Assembly: GCF_002795805.1 (NCBI RefSeq)
Contig: NZ_CP018799.1
Location: 1,171,001 to 1,235,000, forward strand
DNA length: 64,000 nt
From: Mariprofundus aestuarium
GTDB taxonomy: Bacteria; Pseudomonadota; Zetaproteobacteria; Mariprofundales; Mariprofundaceae
Reading direction: 5' to 3'
A program made the translations under genes and the position numbers. Under the pieces are notes generated by a model. It ran no database searches and was not told the DNA's origin. It was given only the letters and a program-made list of their open reading frames with translations. Each line of letters starts with the position of its first letter. Position 1 is the stretch's first letter. This document shows, in pieces, positions 49,661-58,330 of this stretch.

Positions 49661-50305
49661 TCAGGGGCGGATGCGAAACCAGCCGGTCAGGCTCAAGCGG
49701 TCGCGGTTGGCGGCCAGAACCTCATGCGGGAAGGCTTCGCTTAGAAAACAGACCAGTCGTCCACCCTGCGGTAACACCTGCATAGGCAGTGACAGAGAAG
49801 AGGCCGCTGTACCTTCATGCAGCTGCAGTGCGCCACCGTCTTCAGCCGTCCATTCGTGATTAAGGTAGATAATGCAGGTGACCATTCGCTCAAGGGCACC
49901 GATAAAACGGTCGTAATGGATGTTGTAGAAACTACCCTGTGGATAGAGGGCGAAATGGCCCTCAAATTCAAACAGGCCCAGAAACAGCTTGCTGTTAATG
50001 TGGTGCCTTAATATCTCAAGATCATTGAAGTAGGGGCGCTGTATGGCCGTCAGGTTCTCCGGATCAAGCCAGCAGATGTTGTCATTACGTATCTCGGGCC
50101 GAACCTGAAGTGAACTGCCTCTGCCGACACGGGCATGGCGAAACGCACCCTGCTGCCACAGGGATCTGGCCTCATGGGCCATGCTGTTGACCAGCAGTGG
50201 TGAGATGAAGTCATCACAGATTGAAAGCCCTGTTTCTGTCAACTCCGCTACGATGCGGTCAAATTTGCTTGGCGAACCGATTTCGGCGACTAGAGGATGA
50301 ACCAT
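49661..50305 (-). CDS. 2-oxoglutarate/Fe(II)-dependent oxygenase, prolyl-4-hydroxylase type
   Basis: The protein has 214 residues. The iron-binding H-x-D is in YNIHYDRFIGALERM, the distal His in LSEAFPHEVLAAN and the 2-oxoglutarate arginine in RLSLTGWFRIRP. The DGGALQLHEG strand is also typical. It resembles the SM-20/PHD-like bacterial group that hydroxylates proline in a protein; ribosomal proteins or EF-Tu are targets in other bacteria. It reads toward the GyrI-like gene with 35 bp between, so both may be one transcript. Confidence 0.88.
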   Translation of the reverse strand: MVHPLVAEIGSPSKFDRIVAELTETGLSICDDFISPLLVNSMAHEARSLWQQGAFRHARVGRGSSLQVRPEIRNDNICWLDPENLTAIQRPYFNDLEILRHHINSKLFLGLFEFEGHFALYPQGSFYNIHYDRFIGALERMVTCIIYLNHEWTAEDGGALQLHEGTAASSLSLPMQVLPQGGRLVCFLSEAFPHEVLAANRDRLSLTGWFRIRP

Positions 50306-50442
50306 GATACCACCTGTATTCAGACTCTGGTTTCGAGTCTGAATATGTTTGAGCGTTAGTTAGAAGGAAGGGTGCTGCATGCACCAGTGTTGCCAAACCG
50401 GATTGTGGAGATCAACGGGGAAATGATTTGCTGGTTTGCCTC

Positions 50443-50463
50443 AGGGCAGGGAGCTCCTGCCCT
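50443..50463 (-). terminator. Hairpin after the 119-residue hypothetical gene
   Basis: AGGGCAGG-GAGCT-CCTGCCCT is a perfect 8-bp stem 13 bp past the stop of the gene ending at 50476. No T run on the minus strand, so it is only terminator-like. Confidence 0.4.
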
Positions 50464-50475
50464 CGAAGCAGGAGT

Positions 50476-50835
50476 CTACAGTTCCGGGTAACCTTCAGGA
50501 TCAGTGTCCAGCTCGCCGAGAAGTATGATGGAGTGAATCTTGTCGCTGGCGATTCTGGCAGTTTGGTTGTTCGCGGCCAGTACAAATGAGATCGTCAGGG
50601 TCTGAACAAGTTTGCCTTTGATATCATCGCCATGAATGGTCTTGATCTCATCGGTGGCCGGGAAGCCTGTTTCATCTGAGCGCGCAAATAGTATATGGGC
50701 AATGTTCTCTTTTTTTACCAGGAGAACGCCATGTGACGTTTTGATTTTGAAATCATTTTTAAGAACCTTGCCGGCCAGGGTCTGCCCGTTCCGTAATATT
50801 AGCTGGTCTTCTGCGTATGCCATCTGCTGCTCCAT
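50476..50835 (-). CDS. Hypothetical protein with a duplicated beta motif
   Basis: The protein has 119 residues, no recognised name. It contains two similar halves: NGQTLAGKVLKNDFKIKTSHGVLLVKKENIAHILF and HGDDIKGKLVQTLTISFV..NQTARIASDKIHSIILL, each in the pattern G-x-x-x-x-G-K-V/L ... hydrophobic strand ... I-x-x-I. Proteins with such GD.l.G.v..L.l.T..G...i....I..I repeats are small beta-barrels. The start codon is uncertain: the frame also allows ATG 12 bp further in. No signal peptide. Confidence 0.6.
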   Translation of the reverse strand: MEQQMAYAEDQLILRNGQTLAGKVLKNDFKIKTSHGVLLVKKENIAHILFARSDETGFPATDEIKTIHGDDIKGKLVQTLTISFVLAANNQTARIASDKIHSIILLGELDTDPEGYPEL

Positions 50836-51084
50836 TGTTGCCAGGAACCAACCCGGCTAAATCGTATTACCCTCGCACCCATATCTCACTGGATAGAGGG
50901 CACAAAAAAGAGGAGACAAGCAACTTGAAGCGCTCATCAGCCGGACATCATACACTATTTCTGCAACTTATGGCGGTTTCAGGTGTTTGTTATTTGAGTT
51001 TGGGGTTTCGCGAACCTGAAGATTAATTGTTGATAGCCACGCATAACCCTCCAGACAGTTTCTGACTATGGCTTTTTTCTAAGG
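50836..51084. other. 249-bp intergenic region
   Basis: It lies between two minus-strand genes. It may contain the promoter of the hypothetical gene ending at 50476. Nothing else is recognisable. Confidence 0.4.
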
Positions 51085-51600
51085 TTATCGCTGTTTCGGG
51101 AAGATGAGTTGATCGGTCGCAAAACCTAGTGATTTCGACTTTTCAATGAAGCTGTTAACTACCTCTCTTGAAACGGTGGGCGTTCTGGCCAGTAGCCAGA
51201 GATAGGAGAGGTCCGGTCCCGAGACGAATGCATAGCGGTAATCCCTATCCAGCTCGAAAACGATATAGGAGCCGTAAAAGGGGCCGAAGAAGGAGACCTT
51301 CAGGTAACCTTCACTGGCAGAGCGGACAAAGAAGGCTTTGCCAACCGCCTCACTCCACGCACTGTTTTCAGGGGAGAAGCCGCGGTTGATGACTTTGAGG
51401 CCGCCATCATCCCGTTTGCTGTATTCCGCAGTAATCTGTTCCAGCCCACGCTCGAAGGAGTGGTCGAGCCTGGCAATTTCATACCACTTACCAAGATAAC
51501 GGTCGCTGTCGAACCCTGATACAGGGGTGATGCCTTCGGGCAGGCCGGTGCAGCCTGAAAGCAGTAGCGTGAGCAGGAAGGTTAAGCGGCCGATTCGCAC
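51085..51600 (-). CDS. blc: Outer-membrane lipoprotein lipocalin
   Basis: The protein has 171 residues from a GTG start. The lipobox LLLSGC gives a lipidated Cys near residue 17. The mature part is a lipocalin: FDSDRYLGKWYEIARLDHSFERGLEQITAEYS with the GKWYE motif, FGPFYGSYIVFELDRDY, and LWLLARTPT. Blc binds lysophospholipids and fatty acids at the outer membrane. The start lies within the end of the preceding gene (19-bp overlap), which suggests a rnd-hypothetical-blc transcript. Confidence 0.93.
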   Translation of the reverse strand: MRIGRLTFLLTLLLSGCTGLPEGITPVSGFDSDRYLGKWYEIARLDHSFERGLEQITAEYSKRDDGGLKVINRGFSPENSAWSEAVGKAFFVRSASEGYLKVSFFGPFYGSYIVFELDRDYRYAFVSGPDLSYLWLLARTPTVSREVVNSFIEKSKSLGFATDQLIFPKQR

Positions 51601-52220
51601 TGCCAGTTTCGGATGGCTTCAATGTAGTCAGCTTCATCTTTCAGCTTCTCAGCATCGGGAACAAAGACATTCATGTTCGATGAGTTGAGATGATCCAGCC
51701 AGCCGGCGAGAAACTGCCGGTAGAGTTCATCCATCATCTTCTCATCGCGGCTCGCCCGTGGGCCGATATAGTCGCCACTGGAGGCGATCTCGCCGCGTAC
51801 GGCAATATCGAGGTTGGAGATCATCGGGGTACTGCTCGAATCCAGTGCGGTGAAGTGGCCGGCGACCGTGAGGTAGAGCAGCCATGGTGTGCCGGGGTTG
51901 AGTGCTGCGATGCACTCCAGCATCTGCGTCTTGTCAGGAAGCGGGGCAGAGGAGTCGCGGTGCAGTACGGCATGGGCAAAGGTGCCGCGCATGAGGAAAT
52001 CGAATGTGCCGGCTTTTTTCTTCGGAACTAGAACCAGCTCCTTGTCCCTCTCCAGGCGGCGGCCGCTCCAATCCTCGGCTGTTTTTTTATCCGTGACGCG
52101 TGCATCTCCATCCTTTAACGGTTCGCTGTAGATGCATTCACGCCAGCGCTGGTTCTCCAGCAGTCGCCACGCCCTGGCACCGGAGGCGGAGAGGGCATCA
52201 ATGGAGAAGCAGAGTTTCAT
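51582..52220 (-). CDS. Hypothetical protein, 212 residues
   Basis: I do not recognise a family. The protein is soluble and hydrophilic, no signal peptide, with MKLCFSIDALSASGARAWRLLEN at the start, and KTAEDWSGRRLERDKELVLVPKKKAG in the centre. The overlap of 4 bp with rnd upstream and 19 bp with blc downstream implies translation with both. Nothing else can be inferred. Confidence 0.7.
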   Translation of the reverse strand: MKLCFSIDALSASGARAWRLLENQRWRECIYSEPLKDGDARVTDKKTAEDWSGRRLERDKELVLVPKKKAGTFDFLMRGTFAHAVLHRDSSAPLPDKTQMLECIAALNPGTPWLLYLTVAGHFTALDSSSTPMISNLDIAVRGEIASSGDYIGPRASRDEKMMDELYRQFLAGWLDHLNSSNMNVFVPDAEKLKDEADYIEAIRNWQCESAA

Positions 52221-53419
52221 GATGCTTCGTTAGCCGAGAAGTCAGTAATCACAGGCAGGCCTGTGTTTGGATTGAGGTGCAGGCAGATTTCACCACGCAG
52301 CAGACGCAGCAGGTCGTGGCCGACCAGTTCATGGCGCCAGCCGTGCAGGCAGGCCACCTCGGGTGGTTCGCCCTTGCAGCGGTAACCCCATGAGGCGAGT
52401 TCGGAAAGGTCCGATTTGCTTGCCAGGATGGTCGAAGCGATTTCACCCTCTTCAGCCTTCAGGCGCACCAGAGTGTCGAGCATCTCAAGCCTGAGCTCGG
52501 TGCCCTTGGTGTTGTGCCGGCGAGAGGGCAGTTTTGGCCAGCTCTCTTCAGGCGCATCCACGCCTGCCTGCCATACATTGAGAATGGTTTCACCATGGCG
52601 CTTAACGAAACCGGGGTTTACACCGCGCATTCTGCTCATGCCATCGAGGGTAAGCTTGTCCCGGCGCGCTATCTCGAGAAGCTGTTCATCGCCAATCATG
52701 CGGCGGCGTGGAATATTGTTGCGTTGAGCCTGCTGCTCCCGCCATGCCGAAAGGCTTCTCAGGACTGCCAGCTGCCTGCCTTTGAGACGATTGGAACCTT
52801 TAACACGCCAGAACACATTATCTTCATCAATCTCGTAGGTGGAGGGATCACAGAGCGTGGCCTGCTCCTCATCCAGCCACTTCAGTCGACCCAGTGCCTC
52901 AAGGCGCTCTTTCAGGTGCTGGTAAATCGGCATCAGCCAGATGACATCATCAGCGGCATATTCTAGCTGCTTGGCTCGAAGGGGTCGCGCTTTCCAGTCG
53001 CTGAACGACTCGCCCTTGGCCAGCTCCCGCTTGGTGATGCGCTGGACGAGGTTGCCAAAACCAACCTGCTGCCCATAACCGAGCAGGGCGGCTGCAACCT
53101 GGGTGTCGAAAATGGGCAGCGGCATGATTCCCGACTCTTTAACGACAATCTCTACATCCTGTCGCCCGGCATGGAATACCTTCAGAATATCCGGGTTTGC
53201 CATGATATCCCAGAAGGGGGCGAGGTCAGGTAGCTCGATTGGATCGATAATCCAGCACTGGTTGTTACCGTAGACCTGCAGCAGAGCGAACTCGGCATAA
53301 TAGGTCGATTCACGATGGAACTCAGTGTCAATGCAGAGCACCCGGCATTTGCTGATCTCGATGCAGGCTTTCTCAAGCTGAGATGGGGTATTGATGAATT
53401 GAAAGGTTGATTCGGACAT
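52217..53419 (-). CDS. rnd: Ribonuclease D
   Basis: The protein has 400 residues. The DEDD exonuclease core is seen at CIDTEFHRE, FHAGRQDVEIV, DTQVAAALLGYG, and YAADDVIWLMPIY. HRDC domains follow (LAVLRSLSAWREQQAQRNNIPRRRMIGDEQLL). It trims 3' ends of tRNA precursors and other small RNAs. It is divergent from serA with about 257 bp between. Confidence 0.93.
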   Translation of the reverse strand: MSESTFQFINTPSQLEKACIEISKCRVLCIDTEFHRESTYYAEFALLQVYGNNQCWIIDPIELPDLAPFWDIMANPDILKVFHAGRQDVEIVVKESGIMPLPIFDTQVAAALLGYGQQVGFGNLVQRITKRELAKGESFSDWKARPLRAKQLEYAADDVIWLMPIYQHLKERLEALGRLKWLDEEQATLCDPSTYEIDEDNVFWRVKGSNRLKGRQLAVLRSLSAWREQQAQRNNIPRRRMIGDEQLLEIARRDKLTLDGMSRMRGVNPGFVKRHGETILNVWQAGVDAPEESWPKLPSRRHNTKGTELRLEMLDTLVRLKAEEGEIASTILASKSDLSELASWGYRCKGEPPEVACLHGWRHELVGHDLLRLLRGEICLHLNPNTGLPVITDFSANEAS

Positions 53420-53546
53420 GGCAGCAGCCTAGCCCGTGTTTTTCATAAAAACAGTATCTAAATGGTACTTCCGTGGTTCATTCGAAGCAGGCAGGTGCCA
53501 GTACCATATTCAGCTTTGAAAGTTGACCCTTTTGCCTTCCGCTATA

Positions 53547-53597
53547 GAGTGCCCACGCACTCCGGTTCACATTCGTCTTGATAGCCCGAAAACGGGC
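53547..53597 (+). promoter_or_regulatory. Two hairpins in the serA leader
   Basis: GAGTGC-CCAC-GCACTC at 53547-53562 and GCCCG-AAAA-CGGGC at 53584-53597 are perfect short stems in the 257-bp gap before serA. Neither is followed by a T run. They are possible leader structures only. Confidence 0.3.
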
Positions 53598-53676
53598 CTC
53601 TCACCCATTCGACCCACTGACGTGCAAAAGAAGAGGCAGGAAACAGTATGATGCTTTTCTGCATAGGAGTTTAACA

Positions 53677-55266
53677 GTGCCCAAGGTCTGGATTGCTGAC
53701 AAAATGTCTGCCCGTGCGATAGAGGTATTTAAAGCACGCGGTATCGAAGTTGATTACAAACCAGGCCTTTCTGATGAGGAGAAGCTGGCCATTGCAGGTG
53801 ATTATGATGCCATTGCAGTGCGTTCTTCGACCACACTGAAGGGTGAGCTTCTTGAGGCTGCCAAGCGGGTGAAGGTGATAGGACGCGCCGGTATCGGTGT
53901 GGACAATGTCGATGTTGAGGGCTGTTCTCGTCGCGGTATCGTGGTGATGAATACGCCATTTGGTAACACCATCACCACCGCAGAGCTGGCTGTAGCCCAT
54001 ATTGTAGCTGCGGCGCGTATGATTCCGCAGGCATCAGAATCCACCAAAGCCGGCAAGTGGGAAAAGTCCCGTTTCATGGGTATGGAGCTGACCGGCAAGA
54101 AGGCCGGTGTGATCGGTGCGGGTAATATCGGTGCCATCGTCTGTGACCGCCTTAAAGGGCTGCACATGTCCGTGTTTGTTTACGATCCGTTTATCTCTGA
54201 TGAACGTGCATCTGCCATGGGTGTGACCAAGGTGGAAACGGTGGCTGAACTGGCTGAAATCGTGGATGTGCTGACCATTCATGTGCCACTTCTGGCTGCA
54301 ACACGTAACCTGATCAATGCCGATATCATTGCTCGCATGAAAAAGGGTTCGATCATCGTTAACTGTGCCCGTGGCGGCATTGTTGATGAGGCCGCACTCT
54401 ATGATGCCTGCAAGTCAGGGCACCTGCGCGCTGCTGCACTGGATGTGTATGAGCAAGAGCCGGCGCGCGAGAATCGCCTGTTTGAACTCGATAACATCAG
54501 TTTTACACCGCATATCGGTGCCTCCACCAATGAGGCGCAGGAAAATGTGGCAGTTCAGGTGGCTGAACAGATGGCCGACTACCTGCTTTCCGGCGTGGTC
54601 TCCAACGCGGTGAATGTACCTTCGCTGACCGAAGAGGAGCAGCGTCTGCTTGCACCATACCTGCTGCTGGCAGAGCGCATGGGCCGCTTTATCGGCCAGA
54701 CCATGAAACCGGGTTACTCCAAGGTGAGCGTCTGCTTTGAAGGCAAGGCTTCCACCATTAACCGCAAACCTCTGATCAATGTGATGCTGCAGGGGCTTCT
54801 TTCCCAGAGCATGGAGGAGGTCAATGCAGTGAATGCCGGCATGCTTGCCAAGGATCGCGGTATCGAGCTGATGGAGTCGGGCTGCGAATCATCCGATCAC
54901 TTTTCCACGCTTCTCAAGCTTGAGGTGGAAGGGGATGAGGGCGTGCGTACGGTTTCCGGCACACTGTTTGATGAATCCCGTCCGCGTCTGGTGAGTATCG
55001 ACACCTGTGAGGTGGAGATTGCACCTGAGGGCAACCTGATCTTCTTCCAGAACGAGGATAAACCGGGCGTGATTGCTGCCATTGGCGCCGTGCTGGCTGA
55101 TGCCGGTATCAATATCGGCGATTTCCGTCTTGGTCGTCGCGAGGATACGGGCAGTGCTGTTGCCCTGATTCAGGTTGATACAGCACCGGGTCAGGATATT
55201 CTCGATCAGATGGCTGAACTGGAGCATGTACAGACCGTTCGCTATGCAGAACTGGGGGCGATGTGA
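53677..55266 (+). CDS. serA: D-3-phosphoglycerate dehydrogenase
   Basis: The protein has 529 residues from GTG 53677, with TAGGAG 7 bases before it; the open frame is longer upstream but without such a site. It makes 3-phosphohydroxypyruvate from 3-phosphoglycerate with NAD, the first step of serine synthesis. Visible: VIGRAGIGVDNVDVEGC, the NAD site GVIGAGNIGAIVCDRL, the catalytic His in TPHIGASTNEAQ, then an ASB intervening domain and a C-terminal ACT domain (FFQNEDKPGVIAAIGAVLADAGINIGDFRLGR). This is the long PGDH form. Its stop overlaps the hisZ start by 4 bp. Confidence 0.97.
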   Translation: MPKVWIADKMSARAIEVFKARGIEVDYKPGLSDEEKLAIAGDYDAIAVRSSTTLKGELLEAAKRVKVIGRAGIGVDNVDVEGCSRRGIVVMNTPFGNTITTAELAVAHIVAAARMIPQASESTKAGKWEKSRFMGMELTGKKAGVIGAGNIGAIVCDRLKGLHMSVFVYDPFISDERASAMGVTKVETVAELAEIVDVLTIHVPLLAATRNLINADIIARMKKGSIIVNCARGGIVDEAALYDACKSGHLRAAALDVYEQEPARENRLFELDNISFTPHIGASTNEAQENVAVQVAEQMADYLLSGVVSNAVNVPSLTEEEQRLLAPYLLLAERMGRFIGQTMKPGYSKVSVCFEGKASTINRKPLINVMLQGLLSQSMEEVNAVNAGMLAKDRGIELMESGCESSDHFSTLLKLEVEGDEGVRTVSGTLFDESRPRLVSIDTCEVEIAPEGNLIFFQNEDKPGVIAAIGAVLADAGINIGDFRLGRREDTGSAVALIQVDTAPGQDILDQMAELEHVQTVRYAELGAM

Positions 55267-56219
55267 AACATAAACCAATCATAGGGTTGGATGATGCATT
55301 CGGCTCACGCGCAAAAGCACTACGCACGATGCAGGGGAAAATTCTCGAACTATTTGATGCGGCTGGCTATGAAGAGGTGATTCCACCTATCCTGGAACGT
55401 CCGGATGCCCTGAAGTCGGGCGCTGGTCGTTTTCTTGCTGACCAGACCGTGGTGTTCTCTGATCCCGCAGGGGCGGGAACGCTTGCGATCCGCTCTGATA
55501 TGACTCCGCAGATTGCCCGTATTGCTGCCACTCGCCTGCAGTCTGAAGATGTGTTGAAGCTCAGTTATTCCGGTACAGTGATGCTGGCACGCCCTGATGT
55601 GCGTGGTGGCTCCCGCCAGCAGTGGCAGACAGGTGTAGAGTGCCTGGGTGTGGCAGGCGCGGCAGGGGATATTGAGGTGATGCATCTGGCTGCCCGCTCC
55701 ATGCTGGTTGCCGGCTTTAGAAAACCTGTGTTGCAGGTAGGCCACATTGGCCTGCTTAAGGCGCTGGTGGTCGGAGCCAAAACTCCACTGGAGACGTGGA
55801 CCGCATTGCTGGCGCGCCGTTCACCTGACGACATTTTTGAGGCAGCCAACCGGGAATCGATACCACAGGATCGTGTTAATGCGCTGCTAGCACTGGCAAA
55901 AGGCAAGGGCGATCAGCAGTGGATTGCCGATAGCATTGGCAAGTTCGGCGCTGATTTTGACATTGCTGCCAATGAGTTGCTTGATCTTGTGAATGAAGTG
56001 GGTGACCGGGTTGAAGGTGATGTGCGTGTTTATGCTGATGCGGCAGTAATGCCGCGCTTTCTCTATCATAGCGGTATCCTGTTCGCCGGTTTTGCCGAAG
56101 GCGTGTCTCAGGCACTGCTCTATGGCGGACGCTATGATGCGATGATGAAGGCACATGGTCGAGACATGCCCGCAACTGGCTTCTCGTGTGATTTATGGAC
56201 ACTGCTGGACGCAGTTTGA
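55263..56219 (+). CDS. hisZ: ATP phosphoribosyltransferase regulatory subunit HisZ
   Basis: The protein has 318 residues from a GTG. It is a class II aminoacyl-tRNA-synthetase-like paralogue: GYEEVIPPILERPDALKSG (motif 1 area), LAIRSDMTPQIARIAATRL (motif 2) and GGRYDAMMKAHGRDMPATGFSCDL (motif 3). It lacks the tRNA anticodon domain of HisRS. HisZ activates the short form of HisG, so a short hisG should exist elsewhere in the genome. It lies between serA and purA. Confidence 0.95.
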   Translation: MKHKPIIGLDDAFGSRAKALRTMQGKILELFDAAGYEEVIPPILERPDALKSGAGRFLADQTVVFSDPAGAGTLAIRSDMTPQIARIAATRLQSEDVLKLSYSGTVMLARPDVRGGSRQQWQTGVECLGVAGAAGDIEVMHLAARSMLVAGFRKPVLQVGHIGLLKALVVGAKTPLETWTALLARRSPDDIFEAANRESIPQDRVNALLALAKGKGDQQWIADSIGKFGADFDIAANELLDLVNEVGDRVEGDVRVYADAAVMPRFLYHSGILFAGFAEGVSQALLYGGRYDAMMKAHGRDMPATGFSCDLWTLLDAV

Positions 56220-56279
56220 GATAACCCAATCCGTGGGTATGATCCATCGTAAGATGGTGTATGAGATAAGAGGGATAAC

Positions 56280-57575
56280 ATGACAAATACAGTTGCAATT
56301 GGAATCCAGTGGGGCGATGAAGGAAAGGGTAAGATCGTTGATCTTATGGCTCCTCATGTGGATGTAGTAGCCCGCTTTCAGGGCGGTCCCAATGCTGGCC
56401 ACACACTGGTGCTTGGCGATAAAAAGACTGTACTGAACCATATTCCATCCGGTGTCCTGCATGATGATACGCTTTGCCTGATCGGTAACGGCACGGTCGT
56501 TGATCCGTTCCGGCTTGTTGAAGAGATGGACATGCTGCTGGCTGCCGGTATTCCGGTTGCAGAGCGCTTGAAGATCTCTGATCGCTGTCAGCTGATTCTG
56601 CCATATCACCGTACCCTTGATGCTGCACGCGAAGCGGCCAAGGGCGAAGGTAAGATTGGTACAACAGGCAAGGGCATTGGTCCATGTTATGAAGATAAAA
56701 CAGCACGTCGTGGTATCAGGCTCGTTGACCTGACATCCCCTGATCTCGATGCACGTATTGATGCCAATCTTGAATATGTGAATTTCATGCTGACCCAATA
56801 CCTGAAAGCTGCACCTGTGAACCGGGCTGATGTGGATGAAGCACTGGACCTGGCCAAGGCCCGGCTGCTGCCACTGGCTGCCGATGTACCACTGATTCTG
56901 CAGAAGCGCATCAAGGCTGGAGACCAGATTCTTTATGAGGGCGCGCAGGGATCGATGCTGGATGTAGATCACGGCACTTACCCGTTTGTAACCTCATCCA
57001 ATACCGTTGCCGGTGCCGCCCTTGCAGGGCTCGGTGTCGGTCCTGGTCAGGTGGATGCCGTACTCGGTATCTGCAAAGCCTATACGACCCGTGTTGGTGC
57101 AGGCCCATTCCCTACAGAGCTGTACAATGCAGAAGGCATGTGTGATGCCGACAATGCCGGTAAACATATGGCAGAGAAGGGGCATGAGTTCGGCGCAACC
57201 ACCGGCCGCCCGCGCCGCACCGGCTGGTTTGATGGTGCCGTGGTTCAGCATGCTGTACGCATCAATGGCGTAACCGGTCTGGCGATTACCAAAATGGATG
57301 TGCTTGATGGCCTTGCCGAGGTGAAGCTGTGTGTTGGTTATGAACTTGATGGCGAACGCCTGGAGTCCATGCCTTCCTGCTGCAGTCAGCTGGAGAAGGC
57401 TGTTCCGGTATATGAATCATTGCCGGGTTGGTCAGAAAACACCTTTGGTGCCACTTCACTTGATCAGCTGCCTGCCAATGCAGTCGCGCTGCTCAGGCGT
57501 ATTGAGGAGGTGTGCGACTGCCCTGTGACCATGCTTTCCACAGGCCCTGATCGCAACCACATTATTCACCTGTGA
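56280..57575 (+). CDS. purA: Adenylosuccinate synthetase
   Basis: The protein has 431 residues, the usual length. The GTP/IMP site is GIQWGDEGKGKIVD and GPNAGHTLV; TTGKGIGPCYEDK and GVGPGQVDAVLGICKAYTTRVG are further signatures. It catalyses IMP plus aspartate plus GTP to adenylosuccinate. The hisZ-purA order is common in proteobacteria. A GAGGGATAAC ribosome site lies just before the ATG. Confidence 0.97.
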   Translation: MTNTVAIGIQWGDEGKGKIVDLMAPHVDVVARFQGGPNAGHTLVLGDKKTVLNHIPSGVLHDDTLCLIGNGTVVDPFRLVEEMDMLLAAGIPVAERLKISDRCQLILPYHRTLDAAREAAKGEGKIGTTGKGIGPCYEDKTARRGIRLVDLTSPDLDARIDANLEYVNFMLTQYLKAAPVNRADVDEALDLAKARLLPLAADVPLILQKRIKAGDQILYEGAQGSMLDVDHGTYPFVTSSNTVAGAALAGLGVGPGQVDAVLGICKAYTTRVGAGPFPTELYNAEGMCDADNAGKHMAEKGHEFGATTGRPRRTGWFDGAVVQHAVRINGVTGLAITKMDVLDGLAEVKLCVGYELDGERLESMPSCCSQLEKAVPVYESLPGWSENTFGATSLDQLPANAVALLRRIEEVCDCPVTMLSTGPDRNHIIHL

Positions 57576-57579
57576 ACAA

Positions 57580-57609
57580 CTTAGGGCCAATGATGACATT
57601 GGCCCTAAG
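57580..57609. terminator. Bidirectional terminator after purA
   Basis: CTTAGGGCCAATG-ATGA-CATTGGCCCTAAG is a perfect 13-bp stem with a 4-base loop, 4 bp past the purA stop and about 50 bp from the end of the convergent gene. The T content after it is moderate. It probably serves both genes. Confidence 0.75.
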
Positions 57610-57656
57610 TGAATTTCTTAAGCACTCTCCAGTGCTTCTGTTTTGGCTGGAAATTA

Positions 57657-58319
57657 TTATTCCTGCCACATTCGAAGGGAGTACCACTCCGCATCAAACG
57701 CATCGAGTTGGCTGTAGGGAGCCTTTTGCTTTAGCAGCCACTCTGCAAGCGCTGGCAACTCAGATGTTGCGACGGGCAGGGGGCGGCGTTGCAACTCAGC
57801 CAGAAGCTGCGGTTTGGTGACTTCAGGAAGGGGCAGGGGTGTTGCATCAAGTTTTGATCCGCCCGCCTGCAACGGGGTGTCACGCTGCTCGGTAACGCAG
57901 AGCAGGGTAATCTCTCTTTCCCGCAACCTGTTCAGGTCATCGATAAAGCCGGCGTTATAGCCATCCTTGAGAGTTTTTTCGCTCCAGAGTTCATCAAAGT
58001 TATGCAGAATCAGCAGCACACTTCGGTTCTCTTTTTCCAGCTGGTCAAAGAGTACTCCAAGGCTGCTTATATGATCGCCAGGGTGATTGAAGTAAGTCCC
58101 TATGGCTTTTAAAAAACCTTTTAAATCATGGCAATAGAATCGCATGTTAATCTGAATAGTCATGGTTGAGCCGGGAAGGAAGCTGCAAAGATCCTCTAGT
58201 GTGCGTCTTCGCCCTTGCCCATGCGGGCTGATCAGATTGATGGATTCGCCACAGATAAGCCGGTCCGCCAGAGAGTAAGTGAACTCAGGCCTCAAGCAGT
58301 GTGAGCGGCTTGAATCCAT
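57657..58319 (-). CDS. Degenerate AAA-type ATPase-like protein
   Basis: The protein has 220 residues. It resembles the ExeA/GspA-type ATPase core: SINLISPHGQGRRRTLEDL stands where a Walker A (GxxGxGKT) should be, but the lysine-threonine are replaced by Arg-Arg. SVLLILHNFDELW stands for Walker B, and ITLLCVTEQRDTPL resembles sensor I. Hydrolysis is therefore doubtful. No signal peptide. The upstream gene (12 bp away) encodes a peptidoglycan-binding-like domain, which is the usual partner domain of ExeA. The link is inference. Confidence 0.55.
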   Translation of the reverse strand: MDSSRSHCLRPEFTYSLADRLICGESINLISPHGQGRRRTLEDLCSFLPGSTMTIQINMRFYCHDLKGFLKAIGTYFNHPGDHISSLGVLFDQLEKENRSVLLILHNFDELWSEKTLKDGYNAGFIDDLNRLREREITLLCVTEQRDTPLQAGGSKLDATPLPLPEVTKPQLLAELQRRPLPVATSELPALAEWLLKQKAPYSQLDAFDAEWYSLRMWQE

Positions 58320-58330
58320 CGTGACACCCG

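Noticed and set aside
56193-56972. A 259-codon frame antisense to purA
   Set aside because: Overlaps conserved purA; product has no pattern of a real protein.
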